Shown here: in pieces, positions 27,667 to 35,687 of the stretch
Layout: each line of letters begins with the position of its first letter
How positions within the stretch are numbered: position 1 is the stretch's first letter
Source of the DNA: Tepidimonas charontis
GTDB lineage: Bacteria > Pseudomonadota > Gammaproteobacteria > Burkholderiales > Burkholderiaceae_C
NCBI RefSeq assembly: GCF_007556685.1
Contig: NZ_VJON01000022.1
Span: forward strand, 1-44,889
DNA: 44,889 nucleotides
Direction: 5' to 3'
Program-made: the position numbers and the translations under genes
Notes under the pieces: model-generated
Seen by the model: the letters and a program-made list of their open reading frames with translations, nothing else
The model's database searches: none
Told to the model about the DNA's origin: nothing

Positions 27667-28968
27667 ATGACGTTCGTATTCAAGCCCCTCGCGGTTGCCG
27701 CCATGATTGGCTTGGCATTGACCGGCGTGGCGCAAGCCCAGAGTGCCCGCCAGGCGGCGCGCCAGCAGGCTGCTGCCGCCGCGAACGCCCCGCTGGCCGG
27801 CCAGACCGTCAAGATCGCCTGGATCGACCCGTTGTCGGGCCTGATGGCCCCGGTGGGCTCGAACCAGGTGCGCAGCTTTCAGTTTTTTGCCGAAAAGTTC
27901 AGCGGCCCCAACCCGTACAACCCGGCGGGCGTGAAGTGGGAGGTGGTGCCGTTCGACAACAAGCTCAGCCCGGCCGAGAGCTTGACCGCCCTGCAGTCCG
28001 CCATCGACCAGGGCATCCGCTACATCACCCAGGGCAATGGCTCGTCGGTGGCGGGGGCGCTGATCGAGGCGGTGGCGCGCCACAATGCACGCAACCCCGG
28101 CAAGGAGGTCATCTTCCTCAACCACTCGGCGGTGGATCCGGACTTCACCAACAGCAAGTGCAACTACTGGCACTTCCGCTTCGATGCCGACACGTCGATG
28201 AAGATGGAGGCGCTGACCACGTTCATGAAAGATCAGCCCGACATCAAGAAGGTCTATCTGCTCAACCAGAATTACTCGCACGGTCATCAGGTGGCCAAGT
28301 ACGCCAAGGAGCTGCTGGCACGCAAGCGCCCGGATGTCGAGATCGTCGGCGAGGATCTGCATCCGCTTGCGCAAGTGCGCGATTTCGCCCCATACATCGC
28401 CAAGATCAAGGCATCCGGGGCCGATGCGGTCATCACCGGCAACTGGGGCTCGGATTTGGCGCTGCTCGTCAAGGCGGCGATGGAGGGCGGCTACACCGGT
28501 AAGTTCTATACCTACTACGCCGGGGTCACGGGGACGCCCACTGCGCTGGGCACCCAAGCCGAAGGCCGCGTCTACCAAGTGTCGTACAACCACTACAACA
28601 TGGGCGGCGACATGCAGAAGTGGCAGGACGAGTTCAAGAAGCGCTTCAATGCCGACTTCTACACCGGCTCGGTGATTCACATCTTCCGCTCGCTGTCGGA
28701 AGCGATGGCGAAGGCCAAGAGCACCGATCCGGTACAGGTGGCCAAGGTTCTGGAGGGACTGAAGTTCACCAGCTACAACGGCGAGGTCGAAATGCGCCGC
28801 ACCGACCATCAGCTGCAGCAGCCGTTGTACCTGACGCGCTGGCAAAAGGCCGATGCCAAATTCCCGTATCGGGTGGAAAACACCGAAATGACGTTTGCCT
28901 TGGTACGTGAATTCCCAGCCTACATCGCCAGCACGCCCACCAGCTGCAATATGCAGCGCCCAGGCTGA
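27667..28968 (+). CDS. LIV-type ABC transporter substrate-binding protein (LivK-like)
   Basis: 433 residues, longer than E. coli LivK (369). The signal peptide (MTFVFKPLAVAAMIGLALTG, cleavage likely after AQA near residue 24) sends it to the periplasm. A type I periplasmic-binding fold follows, with VKIAWIDPLSGLMAPVG, FDNKLSPAESLTALQSAID, GNGSSVAGALIEA and ITGNWGSDLALLVKAA. A pair of late Cys (SKCNYW and TSCNMQ) may form a disulfide. AGAAGGAGA precedes the ATG. The ligand is not deducible; the neighbouring ligase and beta-oxidation genes suggest a carboxylate or acyl compound rather than leucine. A hairpin directly follows the gene, typical for high-abundance binding proteins. Confidence 0.9.
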   Translation: MTFVFKPLAVAAMIGLALTGVAQAQSARQAARQQAAAAANAPLAGQTVKIAWIDPLSGLMAPVGSNQVRSFQFFAEKFSGPNPYNPAGVKWEVVPFDNKLSPAESLTALQSAIDQGIRYITQGNGSSVAGALIEAVARHNARNPGKEVIFLNHSAVDPDFTNSKCNYWHFRFDADTSMKMEALTTFMKDQPDIKKVYLLNQNYSHGHQVAKYAKELLARKRPDVEIVGEDLHPLAQVRDFAPYIAKIKASGADAVITGNWGSDLALLVKAAMEGGYTGKFYTYYAGVTGTPTALGTQAEGRVYQVSYNHYNMGGDMQKWQDEFKKRFNADFYTGSVIHIFRSLSEAMAKAKSTDPVQVAKVLEGLKFTSYNGEVEMRRTDHQLQQPLYLTRWQKADAKFPYRVENTEMTFALVREFPAYIASTPTSCNMQRPG

Positions 28969-28972
28969 TGCG

Positions 28973-28992
28973 CCGAGCCCGGCGCTCGGTTT
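28973..28992 (+). terminator. Hairpin after livK (attenuator or mRNA-stabilising element)
   Basis: CCGAGC (28973-28978) pairs with GCTCGG (28984-28989) around a 5-nt loop and is followed by TTT. It lies 4 nt after the livK stop and 177 nt before livH. The short T-run makes it more likely an attenuator than a full stop. Confidence 0.45.
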
Positions 28993-29169
28993 CGTGCGGT
29001 CCAGCGGGCGCCGGCGTTTGGCCACTCCGCCCGCCCTCGCACGACCCAGGCGCCGCTTGACCATGCCGGGCCCGCTTGGCTTCGCCTGGGGTGTTGCGCC
29101 AAATCCGGTGCCACATGGTGAGCGCCGCTCGACCGCTGGCGGCGTACCTCTTTGCCTGAAGGCTTCTCG

Positions 29170-30186
29170 ATGGAATTCGTCATCGTCTCACTGCTCAACG
29201 GCGTCAGTTACGGGTTGCTGTTGTTCATGCTCAGCTCCGGTTTGACGCTGATTTTTTCGATGATGGGCGTCTTGAACTTCGCCCACGCCAGTTTTTACAT
29301 GCTGGGGGCCTACGTTGCCTATGCGCTGTCGGGCATCGTCGGCTTTTGGGTGGCGCTGCTGCTGGCGCCGCTGCTGGTGGGGCTGGCGGGTGCGCTGTTC
29401 GAAAAGACCAGCCTGCGCAAGGTGCACCCATTTGGCCATGTGCCGGAGCTCCTGATCACGTTTGGCCTGTCGTACGTGGTCCTGGAGTTGGTGCAGCTGG
29501 TGTGGGGGCGCTCGGCGGTGAGCTTTACGCCGCCGGCCGCGCTGCAGGGGCCGGCGTTCACCCTCATTCATACGGCGCAGGACACGATGGCGTTTGCGTG
29601 GGGACAGGCGCCGGCCGAGGTGTGCGCACAGGCCGCCTGTACACCGTTTCCGGCCACCCGGGCGTTCATGATGCTGGTGGCCGTCGGCATGTTGGTGACG
29701 CTGTGGTTGTTGATCACGCGCACGCGTGTGGGCCTGATCATTCAGGCGGCGTTGACCCATCCGCAGATGGTCGAGGCGCTCGGTCACAACGTGCCGCGCG
29801 TGTTCATGCTGGTGTTTGGCATCGGCACCGGGTTGGCGGGTTTGGCTGGTGTCATCGGCGGCGTCACCTTCGTGACGGAGCCCGCGATGGCCGCAGCCTT
29901 GGGGGCCATCGTCTTCGCGGTGGTGGTCATCGGCGGCTTGGGGTCGTTGCCGGGTGCGTTTCTGGCGTCGCTGCTCATCGGCGTGATCCAAACCTTCGCC
30001 GTCTCGATCGACCACTCGATCGGCTCCTTGTTGACCCGCATCGGTGTGCCGTTGGGCGAGGCGCTGGCGAGCAAGGACTTTTTGCGTCTGACCTTGTCGC
30101 AGGTTGCGCCCGTGTTGCCCTACCTGTTTCTGGTGCTGATCTTGATTTTCCGGCCCAAGGGGCTGCTGGGTACCCGTGACCACTGA
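29170..30186 (+). CDS. LIV-type ABC transporter permease, LivH-like
   Basis: 338 residues with about eight to ten membrane helices. The opening LLNGVSYGLLLFMLSSGLTL and IFSMMGVLNFAHASFYMLG is the hallmark of LivH. The EAA-like coupling region is AALTHPQMVEALGHNVPRVF (about 197-216), followed by VVIGGLGSLPGAFLASLLIG. A periplasmic loop with two Cys (VCAQAACTPF) is visible. The protein forms one half of the inner-membrane channel with LivM. The ATG at 29170 is chosen; an upstream start at 29152 would add six residues. The 201-nt gap before it contains the livK hairpin and no recognisable gene. Confidence 0.92.
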   Translation: MEFVIVSLLNGVSYGLLLFMLSSGLTLIFSMMGVLNFAHASFYMLGAYVAYALSGIVGFWVALLLAPLLVGLAGALFEKTSLRKVHPFGHVPELLITFGLSYVVLELVQLVWGRSAVSFTPPAALQGPAFTLIHTAQDTMAFAWGQAPAEVCAQAACTPFPATRAFMMLVAVGMLVTLWLLITRTRVGLIIQAALTHPQMVEALGHNVPRVFMLVFGIGTGLAGLAGVIGGVTFVTEPAMAAALGAIVFAVVVIGGLGSLPGAFLASLLIGVIQTFAVSIDHSIGSLLTRIGVPLGEALASKDFLRLTLSQVAPVLPYLFLVLILIFRPKGLLGTRDH

Positions 30187-30204
30187 CCCCGACGCCTTGC
30201 CACC

Positions 30205-31500
30205 ATGACGCGCGCCTACTACACCTTCACCCCCTACAACGTCGGCCGCTGGATCATCTGGACTGCCTTTGCGCTGGTGCTGCTGCTGGCGCCGCAGGTA
30301 TTCACCAGCAATCTGGCGGTGAGCATGCTGTCGCAGATGGGCATCGCCATCATCGCCTGCTTGGCCTACAACATATTGCTCGGCCAGGGCGGTATGTTGA
30401 GTTTCGGCCATGCCGTCTACAGCGGCTTGGGTTCGTACTTTGCCATTCACACACTGCTGAAGGTGGCCCAGGGTGAGCTGGCGGTGCCGGTGTCGCTGAT
30501 TCCCCTGGTGGGCGGACTGGCCGGCTTGTTTTTCGCCTTTTTGTTCGGTTATGTGACGACACGCAAGGCCGGTACGGCATTCGCGATGATCACGCTTGGT
30601 GTCGGCGAGCTGGTGTTTGCGCTGTCGTTGATGTTTTCGGACTTTTTCGGTGGCGAGGCCGGCATCACCGCCGATCGCGTCGTCGGTGAACCGTTTTTCG
30701 GTATCACCTTTGGCCCCACCGTGCAGGTGTACTACCTGATCGCGGTGTACACCTTCGTCTGTGTGGCGGCGATGTACGCGTTTACCCGCACCCCGCTGGG
30801 GCGCATTCTGAATGCGGTGCGCGACAATCCGGAGCGCGTCGAGTTCATCGGCTACAACACGCAGATCGTGCGCTATCTGGCCTTCATGGTGTCGGGCTTT
30901 TTCGCCGGTATCGCGGGCGGGCTGGGTGCCATTCTGTTCGAAATCGTCACCGCCGAAGTGGTGGGGCCGCTGCGCTCGGGTGCCTATTTGCTGTTTACGT
31001 TTCTGGGTGGGGCCACCTTTTTCTTCGGGCCCATCATCGGCGGCATCCTGATGGTGCTGGCGCTGGTGTTTTTGTCCGAGCTGACCAAGGCCTGGCTGCT
31101 CTATCTGGGCCTGGTGTTCATGTTCATGGTGATGTACGCGCCCGGTGGCATCGCCAGCTTGATCATGATGAACCTGCGCGTGGCGGCCTTTGGCCGGCTG
31201 CGCGAGCTGTGGGTGAGCTACCTGGCGCTGGGCATCACCGGGGTGGTCGCCTTGCTGGGGGCCGGGGCGCTGATCGAGATGGTGTATCACCTGCAACTCA
31301 ACGCCGCCATCGGTCCGCACGTCGAGTATCTGGGTGCACGCCTGGACAGCAGCCGTGCCGAGAGTTGGGTCGGCGCCGTATTCGTGATGTTGACGGGCGT
31401 CGGTTTGTTCGAGCTGGCGCGGCGGCATTTCCGCGCCCATTGGAACGAGATCCAGGCCGATATCGAGAAGGAAATCAAGCGGCGCGAAATGATGGCGTGA
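30205..31500 (+). CDS. LIV-type ABC transporter permease, LivM-like, with C-terminal extension
   Basis: 431 residues. The LivM core has ACLAYNILLGQGGMLSFGHA (about 52-71) and the coupling region MYAFTRTPLGRILNAVRDNP followed by ERVEFIGYNT. After the core ends near residue 320 (MYAPGGIASLIMM) there is a further 100-residue tail with two more hydrophobic segments (LALGITGVVALLGAGALIEM and AVFVMLTGVGLFELARR) and a charged end (IEKEIKRREMMA). The tail is not in E. coli LivM. It forms the importer channel with LivH. The 18-nt gap to livH indicates co-transcription. Confidence 0.9.
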   Translation: MTRAYYTFTPYNVGRWIIWTAFALVLLLAPQVFTSNLAVSMLSQMGIAIIACLAYNILLGQGGMLSFGHAVYSGLGSYFAIHTLLKVAQGELAVPVSLIPLVGGLAGLFFAFLFGYVTTRKAGTAFAMITLGVGELVFALSLMFSDFFGGEAGITADRVVGEPFFGITFGPTVQVYYLIAVYTFVCVAAMYAFTRTPLGRILNAVRDNPERVEFIGYNTQIVRYLAFMVSGFFAGIAGGLGAILFEIVTAEVVGPLRSGAYLLFTFLGGATFFFGPIIGGILMVLALVFLSELTKAWLLYLGLVFMFMVMYAPGGIASLIMMNLRVAAFGRLRELWVSYLALGITGVVALLGAGALIEMVYHLQLNAAIGPHVEYLGARLDSSRAESWVGAVFVMLTGVGLFELARRHFRAHWNEIQADIEKEIKRREMMA

Positions 31501-31545
31501 TACTGGTCGTCGGCGTTTCGTGCAGCAAGGATTGGAGTCAAGGCG

Positions 31546-32343
31546 ATGAATGCCACCCCGTCAACAGAGGCGCCCGTACTGGAGCTGCGCAACGTTTGGA
31601 AACGTTTTGGCAAAACGGAAATTATCCGTGGCGCCAATTTGGCCGTTCGCGGCGGCGAGCGGGTGGCGGTGATCGGTCCCAACGGCGCTGGCAAGTCCAC
31701 GCTGTTCAACCTCATCAGCGGGCGCTTTGCGCCCAGCAGCGGGGAAATCTGGCTCAACGGACAGCGCATCGATGGCAAGAAGCCCTACCAGATCAACCGC
31801 ATGGGCTTGAGCCGTAGTTTCCAGATCACCAATATTTTCCCCAAGCTCAGCGTATTCGAGAACCTGCGCTGCAGCGTGCTGTGGAGTTTGGGTTATCGCT
31901 ACACGTTTATCAGGTTTCTCGCCGACCTCGACGATGCCAATGAACGCGCCGAAGCGTTGTTGGACCGTATCGGCCTGCACAAAAAGCGCGATACGCTGGC
32001 GATGAATCTGACCTACGCCGAGCAGCGTGCGCTGGAGATTGGCATCACCATCGCCGGTGGTGCCAGCGTCATCCTGCTCGATGAGCCGACCGCCGGAATG
32101 AGCAAGAGCGAGACGCGGCGCTTCATCGAATTGATCCGCGAGGTCACCGAGGGCAAGACGCTGCTGACGGTGGAGCACGATATGGGGGTGGTTTTTGGCT
32201 TGGCCGACCGCATCGCCGTGGTGGTGTACGGCGAGGTGATCGCCTTCGACACGCCCGAGGCCGTGCGCGCCAACCCGCGTGTGCAGGAGGCGTATCTGGG
32301 TTCGGTGCTGGCGCAGCAGCAGGCGGCGGAGGTCGCCCACTGA
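31546..32343 (+). CDS. LIV-type ABC transporter ATPase, LivG-like, with altered signature motif
   Basis: 265 residues. Walker A GPNGAGKS (44-51) and Walker B VILLDE (175-180) are intact and the switch His is His211 (TVEHDMG). The ABC signature, LAYGQ in E. coli LivG, is LTYAE here (155-159), so the second signature Gly is Ala and Gln is Glu. The protein pairs with LivF to drive import. In the heterodimer this altered signature completes the nucleotide site whose Walker A comes from LivF, and that Walker A is altered too. The gene follows livM by 45 nt. A 196-nt gap with hairpins separates it from livF, unusual for liv operons. Confidence 0.93.
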   Translation: MNATPSTEAPVLELRNVWKRFGKTEIIRGANLAVRGGERVAVIGPNGAGKSTLFNLISGRFAPSSGEIWLNGQRIDGKKPYQINRMGLSRSFQITNIFPKLSVFENLRCSVLWSLGYRYTFIRFLADLDDANERAEALLDRIGLHKKRDTLAMNLTYAEQRALEIGITIAGGASVILLDEPTAGMSKSETRRFIELIREVTEGKTLLTVEHDMGVVFGLADRIAVVVYGEVIAFDTPEAVRANPRVQEAYLGSVLAQQQAAEVAH

Positions 32344-32408
32344 ATGCGGTGGCGGCGTTGCAGCCGTGTTTCGCGCTGCTGTGCGGGGCCGCCGCCGGTG
32401 GGTACGCT

Positions 32409-32485
32409 GGTGCATCACCGCCGGGTGCGGGCAGCCGCGATTTGGCCCGCCGTGATCGCGCGCCGACCGCCTTGTTTGATGCACC
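32409..32485 (+). repeat. Long-range inverted repeat in the livG-livF gap
   Basis: GGTGCATCA (32409-32417) and TGATGCACC (32477-32485) are perfect 9-base inverted copies separated by 59 nt of GC-rich sequence. They could close a long RNA hairpin just upstream of the terminator-like element at 32496. Confidence 0.4.
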
Positions 32486-32495
32486 GGGGTGATGG

Positions 32496-32516
32496 GGCGG
32501 GCTGGCCGCCATTTTT
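32496..32516 (+). terminator. Terminator-like hairpin between livG and livF
   Basis: GGCGG (32496-32500), loop GCTGG, CCGCC (32506-32510), then A and five T (32512-32516). It lies 24 nt before the livF ATG. It has the form of a short intrinsic terminator within what should be one operon, so it may act as an attenuator. Confidence 0.4.
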
Positions 32517-32539
32517 CTGACGTTTGACTCGTCCACAAG

Positions 32540-33238
32540 ATGCTGCAAATCGACAACCTCCACGCCTTTTATGGCAAGAGTCATGTGCTCCACGGAGTGC
32601 ACTTCCACGTCGGCGCCGGCGAAATCGTGGCCTTGCTCGGGCGCAACGGCTCGGGGCGTTCGACCACCGCCAAGGCGATCATGGGACTGGTGGACGCCGA
32701 GGGTGACATTCGCTTCAAGGGCGAGCGCATCACCGGCCTCAAGCCGTTCGAGGTGGCGCACCGCGGCATCGGTTATGTGCCGGAGAGCCGTGACATATTC
32801 CCCAAGTTGACGGTGCATCAGAATCTTCAGCTCGGCGTCAAGGGCAGCGGCAAGGGGGCGCGCTGGAGCTTCGACGACATGTACGCGATGTTTCCCCGCC
32901 TGCGCGAGCGGCGGCACACCGAGGCTGGCGTCCTCTCGGGTGGGGAGCAGCAAATGCTGACGCTGTGCCGCACGCTGATGGGCGACCCGGATCTGATCAT
33001 CATCGACGAACCCACCGAGGGGCTGGCGCCCAAGATCGTGGAGCAGGTGGCCGACTATCTGCGCGCGCTCAAAGCCAAGGGCATTTCGGTGCTGTTGATC
33101 GAGCAAAAGCTCACCATCGCGCTCGAAATCTCCGACCGCGCCTTGGTGATGGGGCATGGCAGCATCGTCTTCGATGGCACACCGGCCGAACTCAAGGCCA
33201 ACCCCTATGTGCGCCGCGAGTGGTTGGAGGTGGGGTGA
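32540..33238 (+). CDS. LIV-type ABC transporter ATPase, LivF-like, with Arg in Walker A
   Basis: 232 residues, matching LivF length. The signature LSGGEQQ (132-138) and Walker B LIIIDEPTEG (152-161, Glu157) are canonical. Walker A reads GRNGSGRST (34-42): the invariant lysine is Arg40, confirmed on the nucleotides as CGT. The switch residue is Gln189 (LIEQK), as in E. coli LivF, which also lacks the His. Together these make the LivF-side nucleotide site degenerate. The C terminus (NPYVRREWLEVG) is typical of LivF. The ATG follows a 196-nt gap with no obvious Shine-Dalgarno. Confidence 0.93.
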   Translation: MLQIDNLHAFYGKSHVLHGVHFHVGAGEIVALLGRNGSGRSTTAKAIMGLVDAEGDIRFKGERITGLKPFEVAHRGIGYVPESRDIFPKLTVHQNLQLGVKGSGKGARWSFDDMYAMFPRLRERRHTEAGVLSGGEQQMLTLCRTLMGDPDLIIIDEPTEGLAPKIVEQVADYLRALKAKGISVLLIEQKLTIALEISDRALVMGHGSIVFDGTPAELKANPYVRREWLEVG

Positions 33239-33431
33239 GGTCCAGTGCGCGCGCGTATCGCCTGCGCGGCGCTTCAGGCCCACGACGAGGGTCGGTGGTG
33301 CAACCCGCACACGGGTCGGCCGACCCAACGTTGGGGCGTTGCGAGGCCGTTGGATGCAGCGGGATAGCGGCGGCGTTGTGCTGCGACGCGCAGGTGACAG
33401 GCCGCTGGTGCCACGAAGCGCCAGACCGACC

Positions 33432-33437
33432 TAGAAT
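33432..33437 (+). promoter_or_regulatory. Candidate -10 (TAGAAT) of the fadB-like operon
   Basis: TAGAAT lies 10 nt before the palindromic operator at 33448, in the 277-nt gap 33239-33515. A weak -35 (TGCCAC, 33409-33414) is 17 nt upstream. Also in this gap is the perfect palindrome CCCAACGTTGGG (33324-33335). No gene is seen in the gap. Confidence 0.35.
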
Positions 33438-33447
33438 GCAGCAAAAT

Positions 33448-33461
33448 CGAACGATCGTTCG
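33448..33461. promoter_or_regulatory. Palindromic operator CGAACGATCGTTCG before the beta-oxidation genes
   Basis: A perfect 14-base palindrome lies 54 nt upstream of the fadB-like start and just downstream of a candidate -10. Size and form (GAAC-GATC-GTTC) fit operators of TetR-family repressors such as the PsrA/FadP class that control fatty-acid genes in proteobacteria. No TetR gene is present in the window, so the regulator would be encoded elsewhere. Confidence 0.6.
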
Positions 33462-33515
33462 CTCGACTCCAAGACTCGTGTCCATTTGCGTTTGTTTCGT
33501 CATCGAGGAGGCACC

Positions 33516-35633
33516 ATGACCGCTCACTACCAGGTCCACGGCGACGTTGCCGTCATCACCTTGGACAATCCCCCCGTCAACGGGCTCGGGCTGTCCACGC
33601 GGCAGGCCATCGCCCAAGGACTGGACCGCGCCAACGACGACCCTGCCGTGCGCGCCATCGTCTTGATCGGGGCAGGGAAGGCCTTCTCGGGCGGGGCCGA
33701 CATCAAGGAATTCGGTTCGCCAAAGGCGTACCAGGATCCCAACCTGCTCAGCCTGATCCTGGCGTTGGAGCACAGCGCCAAGCCGGTGGTGGCGGCCGTG
33801 CACGCGGTGTGCATGGGTGGCGGGCTCGAATTGGCGCTGGGGGCCCACTATCGCATCGCGGCGCCCGGCACCAAGGTCGCACTGCCCGAGGTCAAGCTGG
33901 GACTCATCCCCGGGGCGGGGGGCACACAGCGGTTGCCGCGCGTCATCGGAGTGGAGGCGGCGCTGAACATGATCGTCAGCGGCGAGCCGGTGCCGGCGGA
34001 AGTGCTGGCCGGGCTGCCGGGACAAAAGCTGTTCGACCGCCTGGCTGGCAGCGCCGAGACGCTGCTGGATGAGGCGCTGGCGCTGGCGCGCGAAGTGGCC
34101 GAGCGCCACGCCCGCGGCGAGCCGCTGCCGCGCGTGCGCGATCTGCGCTGCCGGCACCCGCATGGGGACGCGTACTTTCAGTTTGCCCGCAACATGGTGG
34201 GCGCGCAGTCCAAGCACTACCCAGCGCCGCTGAAGTGCATCGACGCCGTACAAGCCGCCACCACGCGTCGCTTCGACGAGGGGCTCGCATTCGAGCGCGA
34301 AACCTTCCTCAACCTGATGACGACCCCGGTGTCGATTGCGCTGCGCCATTTGTTCGTGGCCGAGCGCGCGGCCAGCAAGATTGCCGACGTGCCGGAGGAT
34401 ACGCCGCTGCGCCCGGTGCGCTCGGTGGCCATTATCGGCGCCGGCACCATGGGCAGCGGCATTGCCATCAACTTCCTGAATGTCGGCCTGCCAGTGACGC
34501 TGCTGGAGGCCAAGGACGAGGCGCTGCAGCGCGGCGTGGCGCACATCCGCTCCGTGTATGAGGGGCAGGTGAAAAAAGGCAAGCTCACGCCGGAGCAGGC
34601 CGAGCAGCGCCTGGGCGCCTTGCGCACCACCTTGTCCTACGAGGACATCCGTGATGCGGACCTGGTCATCGAGGCGGTGTTCGAGGACATGGAGGTCAAG
34701 CGCCGCGTGTTCGAGCAGCTCGATGCGGTGATGAAACCAGGCGCGATCCTGGCCACCAACACCTCGACGCTGGATGTCAATCGGATCGCCGCCTTCACCA
34801 AACGGCCGCAGGACGTGATCGGCACGCATTTCTTCAGCCCCGCCAACGTGATGAAGCTGCTGGAGGTGGTGCGCGGCGACGCCACGGCCAAGGATGTGCT
34901 GGCCACCATCATGGCCCTGGGCAAAAAAATCAAGAAGACCTGCGTGGTTTCGGGCGTGTGTGACGGCTTCATCGGCAACCGCATGATCGAGCAGTACAGC
35001 CGTCAGGCCGGCTTTTTGCTGGAGGAGGGCTGCACGCCGGCGCAGGTGGACCGCGCGATCGAAGCATTCGGTTTTGCCATGGGGCCATTTCGCATGAGCG
35101 ACCTGGCGGGCAACGACGTGGGCTGGTACATCCGCAAGCGCCGCTACGTCGAAAAACCTCATCTGCGCTACAGCAAGGTGGCCGACCGCTTGTGCGAAAT
35201 GGGGCGCTTCGGACAGAAGACGGGCGCGGGCTGGTATGACTATCAACCCGGCAAGCGCGACGCCATCCCGAGCCCGGTTGTCGAGCAGATGATCGCCGAC
35301 TATCGCCAAGAGCTCGGCATCACGCCGCGTGCGATCAGCGATGAGGAAATCGTGCAGCGGCTGGTGTTTGCCCTGGTCAACGAAGGCGCGCACATCCTGG
35401 AGGAGAAGATCGCCGCGCGCGCCAGCGACATCGACCTGGTGTATTTGACCGGTTACGGCTTTCCGGCCTGGCGCGGCGGACCGATGCACTACGCCGAGCA
35501 GTTCGGCTTGTTCAACGTGATGCAGGCCATGAAGCGCTTTGCCAAAAATCCGCACGATGACGCGGCTTTCTGGCAGCCGGCACCTCTGATTCAGCGACTG
35601 GTGGCCGAGGGCAAGGGCTTTGCGGCAGCTTGA
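33516..35633 (+). CDS. Bifunctional enoyl-CoA hydratase / 3-hydroxyacyl-CoA dehydrogenase
   Basis: 705 residues, similar in layout to peroxisomal L-bifunctional enzyme and FadB/FadJ. Residues 1 to about 190 form a crotonase domain with FSGGADIKEF and the oxyanion/acid region VCMGGGLELALGAHYRI, then LPEVKLGLIPGAGGTQRLPR with the second catalytic Glu. A linker leads to the dehydrogenase: VAIIGAGTMGSGIAINF near residue 310 binds NAD, and GTHFFSPANVMKLLEVVRG contains the catalytic His. C-terminal helical domains follow (CDGFIGNRMIEQYSRQAGFL; GYGFPAWRGGPMHYAEQFG). GAGGAGG is upstream of the ATG. It performs the hydration and oxidation steps of beta-oxidation. It heads a same-strand series of seven genes and carries a palindromic operator in front. 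Confidence 0.95.
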   Translation: MTAHYQVHGDVAVITLDNPPVNGLGLSTRQAIAQGLDRANDDPAVRAIVLIGAGKAFSGGADIKEFGSPKAYQDPNLLSLILALEHSAKPVVAAVHAVCMGGGLELALGAHYRIAAPGTKVALPEVKLGLIPGAGGTQRLPRVIGVEAALNMIVSGEPVPAEVLAGLPGQKLFDRLAGSAETLLDEALALAREVAERHARGEPLPRVRDLRCRHPHGDAYFQFARNMVGAQSKHYPAPLKCIDAVQAATTRRFDEGLAFERETFLNLMTTPVSIALRHLFVAERAASKIADVPEDTPLRPVRSVAIIGAGTMGSGIAINFLNVGLPVTLLEAKDEALQRGVAHIRSVYEGQVKKGKLTPEQAEQRLGALRTTLSYEDIRDADLVIEAVFEDMEVKRRVFEQLDAVMKPGAILATNTSTLDVNRIAAFTKRPQDVIGTHFFSPANVMKLLEVVRGDATAKDVLATIMALGKKIKKTCVVSGVCDGFIGNRMIEQYSRQAGFLLEEGCTPAQVDRAIEAFGFAMGPFRMSDLAGNDVGWYIRKRRYVEKPHLRYSKVADRLCEMGRFGQKTGAGWYDYQPGKRDAIPSPVVEQMIADYRQELGITPRAISDEEIVQRLVFALVNEGAHILEEKIAARASDIDLVYLTGYGFPAWRGGPMHYAEQFGLFNVMQAMKRFAKNPHDDAAFWQPAPLIQRLVAEGKGFAAA

Positions 35634-35687
35634 GCGCCGCCGCTGCCGCCTCCAGAGCACGAAAGAACCGAACGACGAGGAATATCC

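Noticed and set aside
29188-31440. Antisense open frame of 750 codons opposite livH-livM
   Set aside because: Composition (His, Gln, Arg, Asp rich) is typical of antisense translation of membrane proteins; no recognisable motif.
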